This document shows positions 1 to 9,876 of a DNA stretch of 64,000 nucleotides, piece by piece. The position numbers and the translations under genes are program-made. Each line of letters starts with the position of its first letter. The stretch's first letter is position 1. This stretch comes from Desulfuromonas soudanensis (GTDB taxonomy: Bacteria; Desulfobacterota; Desulfuromonadia; Desulfuromonadales; WTL): NCBI RefSeq assembly GCF_001278055.1, contig NZ_CP010802.1:3286001-3350000 (forward strand). Reading direction: 5' to 3'. Under the pieces are notes generated by a model that ran no database searches, was not told where the DNA came from, and saw only the letters and a program-made list of their open reading frames with translations.

Positions 1-882
1 GTTCTCCTCGACTCGAAACAGAGCAAGGAGATGGTGGTGGTCGAGGCGAGCCTCACCCCGACCAGCGAGTTGGTGGGAAAAACCCTGCGCGAGGTCCGCT
101 TCGCCGACACCCACGGGCTGACCGTTCTCGCCATCTGGCGCCGCGGGGCGCCGGTCGTCAAGAGAGTCGACCATGTCGAGCTGCGCTTCGGCGATGTCCT
201 GTTGCTGCAAGGGGCAGAAGAAAAAGTCCTGCATCTCGGCAAGGAACACGATTTCCTCCTGCTCGGCGGCGTACCGAATGTCTCCTACTATCCCCGCAAG
301 GCGCCCATCGCCCTCCTGATCCTCGGCGGAGTCGTTCTCCTGGCGGCCCTGGGGATCCTGCCGATCATGCTCTCCGCCACCCTCGGGGCGGTCGGCATGG
401 TTCTCCTGCGCTGCCTCACCCCCCGGGAGGCTTACGAAAGCATCGACTGGTCCATCATCATGCTCATCGCCGGCACCCTCCCCCTGGGCATGGCCATGGA
501 AAACAGCGGCGCGGCGCGCTTCCTGGCCGACGGCCTCATCGGCGTCGTCGGTCCCTACGGCCCCTGGATCGTTCTCGGCGCCCTGTTTCTCCTCACCTCC
601 GTCCTGACGGAAGTCATGAGCCATGCCGCGGCAGCAGTTCTCATCGCCCCCATCGCCTACAACACCGCCCTCGAACTGGCGGTGAGCCCCAAACCGTTCT
701 TCATGGCCGTGGCCATCGCCGCCTCCTCCTGCTTCATGACGCCGATCAGCCACCAGTCCAACGCCCTGGTCATGGGCCCCGGAGGGTACCATTTCCTCGA
801 CTACACCAAGGCCGGAGCCGCACTCAATTTCAGCATCTGGATTCTCTCCACCGCCCTGATCCCCCTCGTCTTTCCTTTCTGA
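1..882 (+). CDS. SLC13-type anion/sodium symporter, C-terminal part (5' end outside window)
   Basis: The frame is open from the first base, so the gene begins upstream of the window; 293 codons remain. The first part (about residues 1-80 of what is visible) looks like a TrkA-C (RCK_C) regulatory domain, ending in VELRFGDVLLLQGAEE. It is followed by hydrophobic segments typical of the second half of SLC13/DASS or CitT-like permeases, including the SHQSNALVMGPGGY loop, which matches the conserved second substrate-binding loop of that family. The likely role is sodium-coupled uptake of a dicarboxylate, sulfate or similar anion across the inner membrane; the substrate cannot be read from the sequence. 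It converges on the radical SAM gene with a 61 bp gap. Confidence 0.85.
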   Translation, partial: VLLDSKQSKEMVVVEASLTPTSELVGKTLREVRFADTHGLTVLAIWRRGAPVVKRVDHVELRFGDVLLLQGAEEKVLHLGKEHDFLLLGGVPNVSYYPRKAPIALLILGGVVLLAALGILPIMLSATLGAVGMVLLRCLTPREAYESIDWSIIMLIAGTLPLGMAMENSGAARFLADGLIGVVGPYGPWIVLGALFLLTSVLTEVMSHAAAAVLIAPIAYNTALELAVSPKPFFMAVAIAASSCFMTPISHQSNALVMGPGGYHFLDYTKAGAALNFSIWILSTALIPLVFPF

Positions 883-943
883 GAGCCTCCCTGCCCCCTC
901 CCCTGCGGCTCCTTCCCGGGCAGCGCAGGTTCCGAGGAGGGGA

Positions 944-1834
944 TCAGTAGAGCTCTTCCTCGTAGTCCGGCACAGCATGGAACCATTGCGGCAGCCGCCG
1001 GGCAGCCGCCAGCGCCTCCTCGGCCTGGGAGATGATCCGCTCCCGATCCTTGGGGTAGCTTCCGGAGAGTTCAAGGGCGTTGGAGACGTGATTGGAGCGC
1101 AGGATCGTCTTCCGGGGGTGCAGGCGCTGCACGATGGCCAGCGCTTCGGCGATGACCTCGCCGTTGCTCAGGGGCTCGATGGTCTTAAAATAGGCATCAT
1201 TGTGCCGGCGGAACATCGTCAGCAAAGAGAAATATTCGGGAGAGAGGGCGTTGATCCAGGCAGCGGTGGCGGCGGCATGCTCGGCGCTGCGCCGGCGTCC
1301 GGCCAGGCCGAGAATGGCCGTCACCGAAAGTTTGAGCCCCGCCGTCTGGGCCTTGCGGGCCAGCGCCAGCATCTCGGCGGGGTCAAACCCCTTGCGCACC
1401 AGGGCCAGGGTCTCGGCATCCCCGCTCTCCAGCCCGAAGTAGAGGATGCGCACCTTTTTTTGCCGCAGCACCTCCAGCTCCTCGACGCTCTTGGTGGTCA
1501 GGCTGTTGGGAGAGGCGTAGAGCCCGACCCGATTCAGGTGCGGAAAGGCTGCGGCAAGGGCCTCAAGAATCGTCACCAGCCCGGCCTGGGGATAGACCAG
1601 GGCATCGCCGTCGGCGAGGAAGACCCGCTGGATGTGGGGGCGATGGTGAAGGGGAACAAGGTTGATCTCGGCGAGAAGTTCGGCGACCGGGCGGATGCGG
1701 AACCGCTTCATCTTGTACATGCCGCAAAAGGCGCAACTGTTCTGCGAACAGCCGATGGTGGCCTGAAAAATCAGCGACCGACCCTCCGAGGGGGGACGAA
1801 AGAGCGGTTCCTGGTAGTCGAAATAGCCGTACAT
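944..1834 (-). CDS. Radical SAM protein (Elp3/MiaB-fold)
   Basis: A 296-residue protein with an N-terminal radical SAM cluster motif, CSQNSCAFC. Its cysteines are at positions 29, 34 and 37, giving CX4CX2C rather than the commoner CX3CX2C. This spacing occurs in a known subgroup of the BchE/HemN-like radical SAM proteins, whose motif reads GC-x-x-x-x-C-x-FC-x-MY. Later segments (FGLESGD, VTAILGLAG) fit the SAM-binding barrel. It should bind a [4Fe-4S] cluster and cleave S-adenosylmethionine; the substrate is unknown. AAAGGA lies 9 bases before the ATG. It is followed 25 bp downstream of its start by the unrelated rhomboid gene on the same strand (1860-3032), so the two may be cotranscribed. 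Confidence 0.85.
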   Translation of the reverse strand: MYGYFDYQEPLFRPPSEGRSLIFQATIGCSQNSCAFCGMYKMKRFRIRPVAELLAEINLVPLHHRPHIQRVFLADGDALVYPQAGLVTILEALAAAFPHLNRVGLYASPNSLTTKSVEELEVLRQKKVRILYFGLESGDAETLALVRKGFDPAEMLALARKAQTAGLKLSVTAILGLAGRRRSAEHAAATAAWINALSPEYFSLLTMFRRHNDAYFKTIEPLSNGEVIAEALAIVQRLHPRKTILRSNHVSNALELSGSYPKDRERIISQAEEALAAARRLPQWFHAVPDYEEELY

Positions 1835-1859
1835 GGAATAGGTTCCTTTCGCTCTGGAT

Positions 1860-3032
1860 TCAGCGCCGGTGGCCGCGGCTCTCCATCGCTCGCAGATGGC
1901 GGCGGGCCTCGCCGGCCACCTCGGGGCTGTCGGTCACATCGACGGCACCGAGAAAATATTGGTAGGCGCCGGTCTGACCCTGAGGCATGTGCAGCAGAGC
2001 TTTTCCGGCCCCGAGGTAGGCGCGGTCGAGAAGGGGGGCGGCGGGTCGCTCGGCAATAAAGCGGCGGTAAACGGCCAGAGCCCGGTCAGGTTCGCCGGTG
2101 CGCAAAAGAAAGTCGCCGATGGCCAGGACGTCGGCACCGTCCACCTCCCGCCGCTCCTCGGGGCTCTCGAGAGCGAGAAAGTCCGCCGTCCCCCTGGGGA
2201 GGTCGCCGCTGCGGACCCGCCGGGCTATCGATGCCGACGGGGGACCGTCCGCAGTCGGAGTTTTCCCTCCCCCGGCCGGGTTGCCCCCCTTCGTCCGCTT
2301 CGCTCCCCGGTCGACCCACCAGGCCAGCGCCAGGCCGGCGAAAAAACCGCCGATATGGGCCCCATGGGCGACTCCGCTCCCCGTCGTGCCGTTGACCAGA
2401 AAGGGAATAAGATTGTCCAGAACCAGGTAAATGCCGAGGACCCAGCGGGCCGGCACCAGAAAGATGTTCATGATGAAGGGGAAGAGGAAGATGAAAACCT
2501 TGACCTGGTTGCGCGGGAACCAGAGGAAATACAGCCCGAGAATCCCCGAGATCGCCCCCGAGGCGCCCACCAGGGGGATCGGGGAGTCCCAGGCGAAGAG
2601 GGCAAAGAAGAGAGTGGCCGCCACCCCGGCGCCGAGATAAGCCAGCAGGTAGCCGAAACGGCCGATCCGGTATTCGACATTGTCGCCGAATATCCAGAGA
2701 AAGAGCATGTTTCCCGCCAGGTGCAGCCAGCTGCCGTGGAGAAACATGGCGGTGAAGAGGGTCAGCACCGAGGGCTCGGCGGGACGGAAACCGTAACGGA
2801 ATACAAAGAGATCGTAGGCGGAGACCTGGTCGAGGATCGACTGCAGGGGGATCGCCCCCCGGGCCCCCAGGGCTCGCAGGTAGTCGACCAGGAGGGGATC
2901 GGTGAGATCGGGGCGGGCGACGGTCAGAGGGAGGGTGACGAGGAGGAAAACGGCGACGTTGGCGCCGATGAGCAGGTAGTTGAGATAGGGGGTTCCCCGG
3001 GGATTGGGTATATCGCCGACCGGAAGAAACAT
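1860..3032 (-). CDS. Rhomboid-family intramembrane serine protease with C-terminal repeat region
   Basis: A 390-residue inner-membrane protein. Residues 1 to about 245 form a rhomboid domain. The L1 segment has the WLHLAGNMLFLWIFGDNVE pattern, the nucleophile serine is in GASGAISG (near residue 158), and the catalytic histidine is in GAHIGG (near residue 226), so the Ser-His dyad is intact. The C-terminal 140 residues are soluble, Ala/Leu-rich and TPR-like, perhaps a docking module. I chose the ATG at 3030-3032 because AAGGA sits 7 bases upstream and the protein then begins MFLPVGDIPNPRGTP, as in related rhomboids; an ATG 54 bases further upstream lacks such a site. Its substrate is unknown. 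Confidence 0.88.
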   Translation of the reverse strand: MFLPVGDIPNPRGTPYLNYLLIGANVAVFLLVTLPLTVARPDLTDPLLVDYLRALGARGAIPLQSILDQVSAYDLFVFRYGFRPAEPSVLTLFTAMFLHGSWLHLAGNMLFLWIFGDNVEYRIGRFGYLLAYLGAGVAATLFFALFAWDSPIPLVGASGAISGILGLYFLWFPRNQVKVFIFLFPFIMNIFLVPARWVLGIYLVLDNLIPFLVNGTTGSGVAHGAHIGGFFAGLALAWWVDRGAKRTKGGNPAGGGKTPTADGPPSASIARRVRSGDLPRGTADFLALESPEERREVDGADVLAIGDFLLRTGEPDRALAVYRRFIAERPAAPLLDRAYLGAGKALLHMPQGQTGAYQYFLGAVDVTDSPEVAGEARRHLRAMESRGHRR

Positions 3033-3171
3033 GGGGGGGTCCTTTTTCGGCAGAGTCTGGAGCGGAAGGGGCCCTAGCCCAGGCATTCTAACACAGGGCG
3101 CTTCGCCTCGACACCCCTATTGCTTTTTCCTCGCGAACCGGCTATTCTCCGCCCCCGGAGGACACACTGTT

Positions 3172-3777
3172 GTGAATCTGCTCTATACCCTCGACCTCAT
3201 CGGTACCGCCGCCTTCGCCGCCTCGGGGGCCTGGGCCGGTATCCGCCGCAAGATGGACCTCTTTGGCGTTCTCGTGCTGGCGGTGGTCACGGCCACCGGC
3301 GGCGGCACCCTGCGCGACATACTCCTCGGCGACTCCCCCCCTTTCTGCTTCAAGGACGAAACCTACCTCTATATTTCCATCGCCGTCGGCCTGGGAATCT
3401 TCTTCTTCCATCGCCGGCTCGTCTTCCTCCAGCACCCCCTTCTCTACTTCGACGCCATCGGACTCGGCACCTTCGTGGTCATCGGCACCGGCAAGGCCCT
3501 CGATTACCACATGGGCTTTATCGGCGCGGTGATGATGGGGGTGATCACCGCCACGGCCGGAGGGGCGGTGCGCGATGTCCTCTCCAACCAGATCCCCCTG
3601 ATCCTGCGCAAGGAGGTCTACGCCTCGGCCTGTCTGGCCGGCGGCGCGCTCCTCTTCCTCCTTCACCAGACCTCCGTCGATCCGCGAGCGGCTGCCCTCG
3701 TCGCCGCCCTGACCGTAATCGGCCTGCGCCTGCTGGCCATCCGCCACAACTGGGCCCTCCCCCGGGCCCGGAGCTAA
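3172..3777 (+). CDS. UPF0126 / YicG-TRIC family membrane protein
   Basis: A 201-residue protein with about seven membrane segments and two similar halves, each carrying a glycine-rich ATGGGTLRDIL-like motif (TATGGGTLRDILLG near residue 40 and TATAGGAVRDVL in the second half). This is the signature of UPF0126, which is related to trimeric intracellular cation channels. In bacteria the physiological role is unsettled; potassium conduction and glycine uptake have both been suggested for relatives. The start is a GTG at 3172, supported by GGAGGA nine bases upstream; that gives the usual family length of about 205 residues. It is divergent from the rhomboid gene with a 139 bp gap. Confidence 0.85.
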   Translation: MNLLYTLDLIGTAAFAASGAWAGIRRKMDLFGVLVLAVVTATGGGTLRDILLGDSPPFCFKDETYLYISIAVGLGIFFFHRRLVFLQHPLLYFDAIGLGTFVVIGTGKALDYHMGFIGAVMMGVITATAGGAVRDVLSNQIPLILRKEVYASACLAGGALLFLLHQTSVDPRAAALVAALTVIGLRLLAIRHNWALPRARS

Positions 3778-3877
3778 AAAAACACCCCGGTCACTCCGCC
3801 GCCCCCCTTGACCTTTTCACCGCAGGAATTAGGATTACCCACTAACCCCCCTTTTCCACCCCGGGAGGAATTCCTCA

Positions 3878-4534
3878 ATGCATACCGTCAGACTCTTCGG
3901 CACATCCCGAACCTACGCCGTGGGCAAGATCGTCTGCCTGGCCCGGAATTATTCCGAACATATCAGGGAACTCGGGAATGAAGTCCCCGACAGCGCCGTC
4001 CTCTTCATCAAGCCGTCCAGCAGCATCATCGGCGACGGCGAACAGGTCGTCATCCCCCCCTATTCCCACGACTGCCACCACGAAGTCGAGCTGGCGCTCC
4101 TGATCGGCAAGTACGGCAAAAACATCCGCCAAGACGAGGCGATGAGCCATGTCGCCGGCTACGGCGTCGCCATCGACATGACCCTGCGCGACGTGCAGAA
4201 CGCCTTGAAGCAGAAGGGACTCCCCTGGGACATCGCCAAGGGCTTCGACACCGCCTGCCCCCTCTCCGACTTCGTGCCGGCCTCGCAGATCGCCGATCCC
4301 CATGCCCTGCGCATCACCCTCGCCGTCGATGGCCGGATGCGCCAGGACTCCTCCACCGCCTTGATGATGCGCCGGATTCCGACCATCATCCACGAGGTTT
4401 CCTCGGTCTTCACCCTCGAGGAGGGAGACATCATCCTCACCGGGACCCCGGCCGGGGTCGGTCCCGTCACCTCCGGCGCCCGACTCTACGCCGAAATCGA
4501 AGGGGTCGGGCACCTCGAGGTCTCCGTCCAGTGA
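3878..4534 (+). CDS. Fumarylacetoacetate hydrolase family protein
   Basis: A 218-residue protein covering the whole FAH (MhpD-like) catalytic domain and nothing else, the size of acylpyruvases such as FAHD1 and YcgM. It has the opening KIVCLARNY, the metal-binding HEVELALLIG segment (two Glu in H-x-E-x-E order), and the closing GDIILTGTPAGVGPV loop. A divalent-metal-dependent hydrolase or decarboxylase of acylpyruvate/oxaloacetate-type substrates is expected in the cytoplasm. GGGAGGAA precedes the ATG. The stop overlaps the start of the following dehydrogenase-like gene by four bases, so the two are translationally coupled. Confidence 0.88.
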   Translation: MHTVRLFGTSRTYAVGKIVCLARNYSEHIRELGNEVPDSAVLFIKPSSSIIGDGEQVVIPPYSHDCHHEVELALLIGKYGKNIRQDEAMSHVAGYGVAIDMTLRDVQNALKQKGLPWDIAKGFDTACPLSDFVPASQIADPHALRITLAVDGRMRQDSSTALMMRRIPTIIHEVSSVFTLEEGDIILTGTPAGVGPVTSGARLYAEIEGVGHLEVSVQ

Positions 4535-5415
4535 AGGGTCGGGTGGTCCTCATCGGACCGGGGAGACTGGGACAGGCCATCGCCCGCCTCCTCTGCGATG
4601 CCGGATACGATCTCCGGGCCCTCATCAGCCGCGACCCGGTACGGGCGGTGGCCGCGGCCCGCTTTGCCGGATGCCGCAATGCGGCGTCGGCCGACCTCTC
4701 CCGGGTCGCAGAAGGGGAGCTGATCCTCCTGGCCCTTCCCGACGATCAACTCGGCGCCATGGCCGCCACCCTGCGCCGCGACGGTCATCTCCGGCCGGGC
4801 GCCACCCTGATTCATTTCAGCGGCCTCCATCCGGCGGCGATCCTTCTCGGCAAAGAGGGTCCGCCCCTGCGGGCCCTCTCCCTCCATCCCCTGCAGACCT
4901 TTGCCGATTCGGTCATGGGGGTGCGCAATCTCCCCGGGACCACCTTCGCCGTGGAAGGAACTCCGGACGTCATCCCCCTCGGCGAGGCGCTGGTCGCCGA
5001 TCTCGGCGGACGCTCTCTGGTCCTTTCTGCCGAGCAGAAACCCCTCTACCACGCCGCCGCCTGCGTCGCCTCCAATTACATGGTGACCCTGGTCGACACC
5101 GCCTGCCAGATTTTTTCCGCCTGCGGATTTGGCCAGGAGGAGGCCTTTCACTACCTGACGCCGCTCTTGCGGGGGACGGGACGCAATCTGGCGGCTCTCG
5201 GCCCGAAGTTGGCGCTGACCGGTCCCATCGCCCGGGGAGACGTGCGCACCGTCGGCAAGCATCTCAGGGCCATCGCCCACCTCCCCGGGGGAGTTGACCA
5301 GATCTATCGCATCCTGGGGATAAAAACGGTGGAATTGGCACTGAAGAAGGGGACCCTCGACGCCGAAGCGGCCGAGGAGATCCTGCGATTGCTGGAAAGC
5401 GACGGAGAATCTTGA
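4531..5415 (+). CDS. Rossmann-like and DUF2520 domain protein
   Basis: A 294-residue protein with a GTG start overlapping the previous stop (GTGA). The N-terminus VVLIGPGRLGQAIARLL is a nucleotide-binding Rossmann loop (GxGxxG-like), followed by LLALPDDQLGAMA as in pyrroline-5-carboxylate reductase and F420-dependent reductases. The C-terminal half (residues about 140-290), with AACVASNYMVTLVD, is the helical DUF2520 domain. The family is annotated as predicted NAD(P)-dependent oxidoreductase, and in some genomes it lies beside pantothenate or FAH genes. The substrate is unknown. Coupling to the FAH-family hydrolase suggests both act on the same keto-acid metabolite, which is inference. Confidence 0.8.
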   Translation: MKGRVVLIGPGRLGQAIARLLCDAGYDLRALISRDPVRAVAAARFAGCRNAASADLSRVAEGELILLALPDDQLGAMAATLRRDGHLRPGATLIHFSGLHPAAILLGKEGPPLRALSLHPLQTFADSVMGVRNLPGTTFAVEGTPDVIPLGEALVADLGGRSLVLSAEQKPLYHAAACVASNYMVTLVDTACQIFSACGFGQEEAFHYLTPLLRGTGRNLAALGPKLALTGPIARGDVRTVGKHLRAIAHLPGGVDQIYRILGIKTVELALKKGTLDAEAAEEILRLLESDGES

Positions 5416-5437
5416 AGGGATGGGGGCTGCGTCCCCG

Positions 5438-6121
5438 TTAATTCCGGGCCTGGAGTCGCAGACGGTTGCTCAGCAGATGGGCCAGGCGAGTCGGTTCGGG
5501 AAGGCGATAGCTGCCGAGACAGCTCTGCACCAGCCTCAGGGCGGAAGGGAGATCGGTGCGGTGCCCCGGGGAGATGTAGAGGGGGCGTACGCCGCGGCGG
5601 GAGGTGAGGACCGCCCCGACCGCCTCGCCGTCGAGGAGGAGGGGAACCCAGTCCCCCTTGTGAGGGGCGGGAGGCAAATGGCTGCCGCAGAGCCGGCTTT
5701 TGGCGCAACCGACCGTCGGCAGGCCGGTCCAGAGACCGAGGTGACAGGCGATCCCGAAGCGACGGGGATGGGCGATCCCCTGACCGTCGACCAGGACGGC
5801 ATCGGGGACGGTCCGCAACGCGGAGAAGGCATCGAGGACAACGGGGAGTTCCCGGAAAGAGAGAAGGCCCGGGACGTAGGGGAAGGACATCCTTCCCGTA
5901 GCCGAGGCCTCCTCGATCAATTTGAAATCCGGAAGTTCCAGAACCACCACGGCGGCAAAAAAAGAGTCGCCGTTCCGTTCGTAGGACACGTCGACCCCTG
6001 CCACCGTGCGTACGGGGCGGGGGAGACCGTCGGCCAGCACCACCTTTTCGGCCAGCTCCCGCTGCAGGGCGACGGCCTCGCGACCGGTCAGTCTCCAGCC
6101 GTGCAGGCAGGGCAGATCCAT
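5438..6121 (-). CDS. nfi: Endonuclease V (deoxyinosine repair)
   Basis: A 227-residue protein matching endonuclease V over its whole length. It has the RTVAGVDVSY strand with the first catalytic Asp (near 44), the LSFRELP segment, VLVDGQGIAHPRRFG with the DGQG and HPRR active-site motifs, and GCAKSRL. It cleaves the second phosphodiester bond 3' of deoxyinosine in DNA. I chose the ATG at 6119-6121, which follows GGGAGGG closely, over one 48 bases upstream; the chosen start gives the family length. It is the last gene of a probable three-gene operon, 19 bp after the 57-codon gene. Confidence 0.9.
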   Translation of the reverse strand: MDLPCLHGWRLTGREAVALQRELAEKVVLADGLPRPVRTVAGVDVSYERNGDSFFAAVVVLELPDFKLIEEASATGRMSFPYVPGLLSFRELPVVLDAFSALRTVPDAVLVDGQGIAHPRRFGIACHLGLWTGLPTVGCAKSRLCGSHLPPAPHKGDWVPLLLDGEAVGAVLTSRRGVRPLYISPGHRTDLPSALRLVQSCLGSYRLPEPTRLAHLLSNRLRLQARN

Positions 6122-6140
6122 ATCCCTCCCTCGCTCCGGG

Positions 6141-6314
6141 CTACTCGAGCCCCGGAATCCCCTGTTCATTCCCTTTCTTGCCAGCCGACTGCCTCTGCAA
6201 TTGAGGGTCCGTCGACCTGCGGCCTGCGGACCCCGCCTTGATCCGACAACGCCTCCGCTTCTCCTGTTGCTGCCGCCTCCGTTTGAGTTCCCGCCGCCGC
6301 TCGCTGATCGCCAT
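6141..6314 (-). CDS. Short, highly basic protein of 57 residues, unknown function
   Basis: An ATG at 6312-6314, preceded by an excellent GAGGAGAAGG ribosome-binding site, opens 57 codons beginning MAISERRRELKRRRQQQEKR and ending in TAG at 6141-6143. About a third of the residues are Arg or Lys, concentrated in the first 35. A single Cys is at position 23. The pattern resembles the short Arg-rich proteins that occur in many proteobacteria and planctomycetes, which have no established function; nucleic-acid binding is plausible from charge only. It sits between the CxxC protein and nfi on the same strand with short gaps (89 and 19 bp), so cotranscription is likely. Confidence 0.7.
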   Translation of the reverse strand: MAISERRRELKRRRQQQEKRRRCRIKAGSAGRRSTDPQLQRQSAGKKGNEQGIPGLE

Positions 6315-6403
6315 CGTCCTTCTCCTCAGGGGAATCTTTTAGAAACGTCCCGAACAACAGGGCTATTCTAGCGAAAAATTCCCTTCTGACAACGGGGAGA
6401 AGA

Positions 6404-6856
6404 TCAGATACGGCAGCGCAGGAGCTTTTTGCCGTCCTCGAACAGGACTTCCATCTTGTTCGGCTTGCTGACGACCTTGACCAGACCGACGCCGAAGCTC
6501 GGATGGACCAGGAGGTCGTTGACTTTGAAGCTCCGCTCCATGTCATAGGGGATCGCCCGGGAGAGATCGGCATGGGTGCTCAGGGCCGCCCATTCCTGCA
6601 GATCGGCGGAAACGGCAGCGGCCAGCGTCTTGCGGGTCGCTCGAACGGCCGTGGAAGTCGGCGCGGCCGAGGGGCGCGGTTTCTTGTCCGAGGGTCCCTT
6701 GGGCGTGTGATAATTGTGAATGCCGTTGCAGGTGTTGCACTGGACACGCACGATCTTGTCGGCGACCATGGCGACAATGGTATGGTTGGTGATCACCCGG
6801 CAGCGGGTGCAACGGGCGTCGATGAAATCTCCTGCGGACGGCGGCTTTCTGCTCAT
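6404..6856 (-). CDS. CxxC protein with C-terminal SH3-like domain, unknown function
   Basis: A 150-residue cytoplasmic protein. Near the N-terminus are two CxxC pairs, DARCTRCRVITNH and RVQCNTCNGIHNYH, a probable zinc ribbon that also has nearby histidines. A Lys/Pro-rich linker follows. The last 45 residues (NDLLVHPSFGVGLVKVVS...MEVLFEDGKKLLRC) form an SH3-like fold similar to the CarD/UvrD-C tudor-like modules that bind RNA polymerase or nucleic acid. The ATG at 6854-6856 follows AAGGA by 5 bases. A strong sigma70-type promoter lies 80 bp upstream. The coupling with endonuclease V suggests a nucleic-acid-related job, which is inference. Confidence 0.75.
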   Translation of the reverse strand: MSRKPPSAGDFIDARCTRCRVITNHTIVAMVADKIVRVQCNTCNGIHNYHTPKGPSDKKPRPSAAPTSTAVRATRKTLAAAVSADLQEWAALSTHADLSRAIPYDMERSFKVNDLLVHPSFGVGLVKVVSKPNKMEVLFEDGKKLLRCRI

Positions 6857-6937
6857 ACTTATCCTTATTTCGAGACGAAAAAGCCACAAGGGAAATCCTT
6901 CCCCTGTGGCGATCGAGGATGTTTCGACAACGCTTGA

Positions 6938-6967
6938 TTTATACCATCCCCCCCCGTTCCCTGTCAA
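6938..6967 (-). promoter_or_regulatory. Sigma70-type promoter for the CxxC protein / nfi operon
   Basis: On the minus strand TTGACA (6967-6962) and TATAAA (6943-6938) are separated by 18 bases containing a run of seven G. This is followed about 80 bp later by the ATG at 6856. Confidence 0.7.
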
Positions 6968-7072
6968 GGTTACCCCCGCAGGAAGAGGTCATCAGGCGAC
7001 AAGGATTTACACGTCTTCCGGCCAAAAAGGGAGGGAGACGGCGATCTTCCCCTTGCTCATCCCCGGCAGAAA

Positions 7073-7113
7073 TTAAAAAAACGGGTCCCCGGACAGAACA
7101 ATCCGGGGACCCG
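7073..7113 (-). terminator. Rho-independent terminator of ppdK
   Basis: A perfect 12-bp stem (CGGGTCCCCGGA at 7082-7093 and its complement at 7102-7113) has an 8-base loop. On the minus strand it is followed by a run of seven T. It lies 26 bp after the ppdK stop codon. Confidence 0.92.
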
Positions 7114-7139
7114 CGGTGAACCGGCAATCTTTTCGCAGG

Positions 7140-9800
<2,661 letters not shown>

Positions 9801-9876
9801 CGAACTCTCCTCCTCCAAAAGTGATGAACCTGGGGGTGCAGCCCCCGTATATGAAAGCCGTTTTTTGCGGAAAAGA

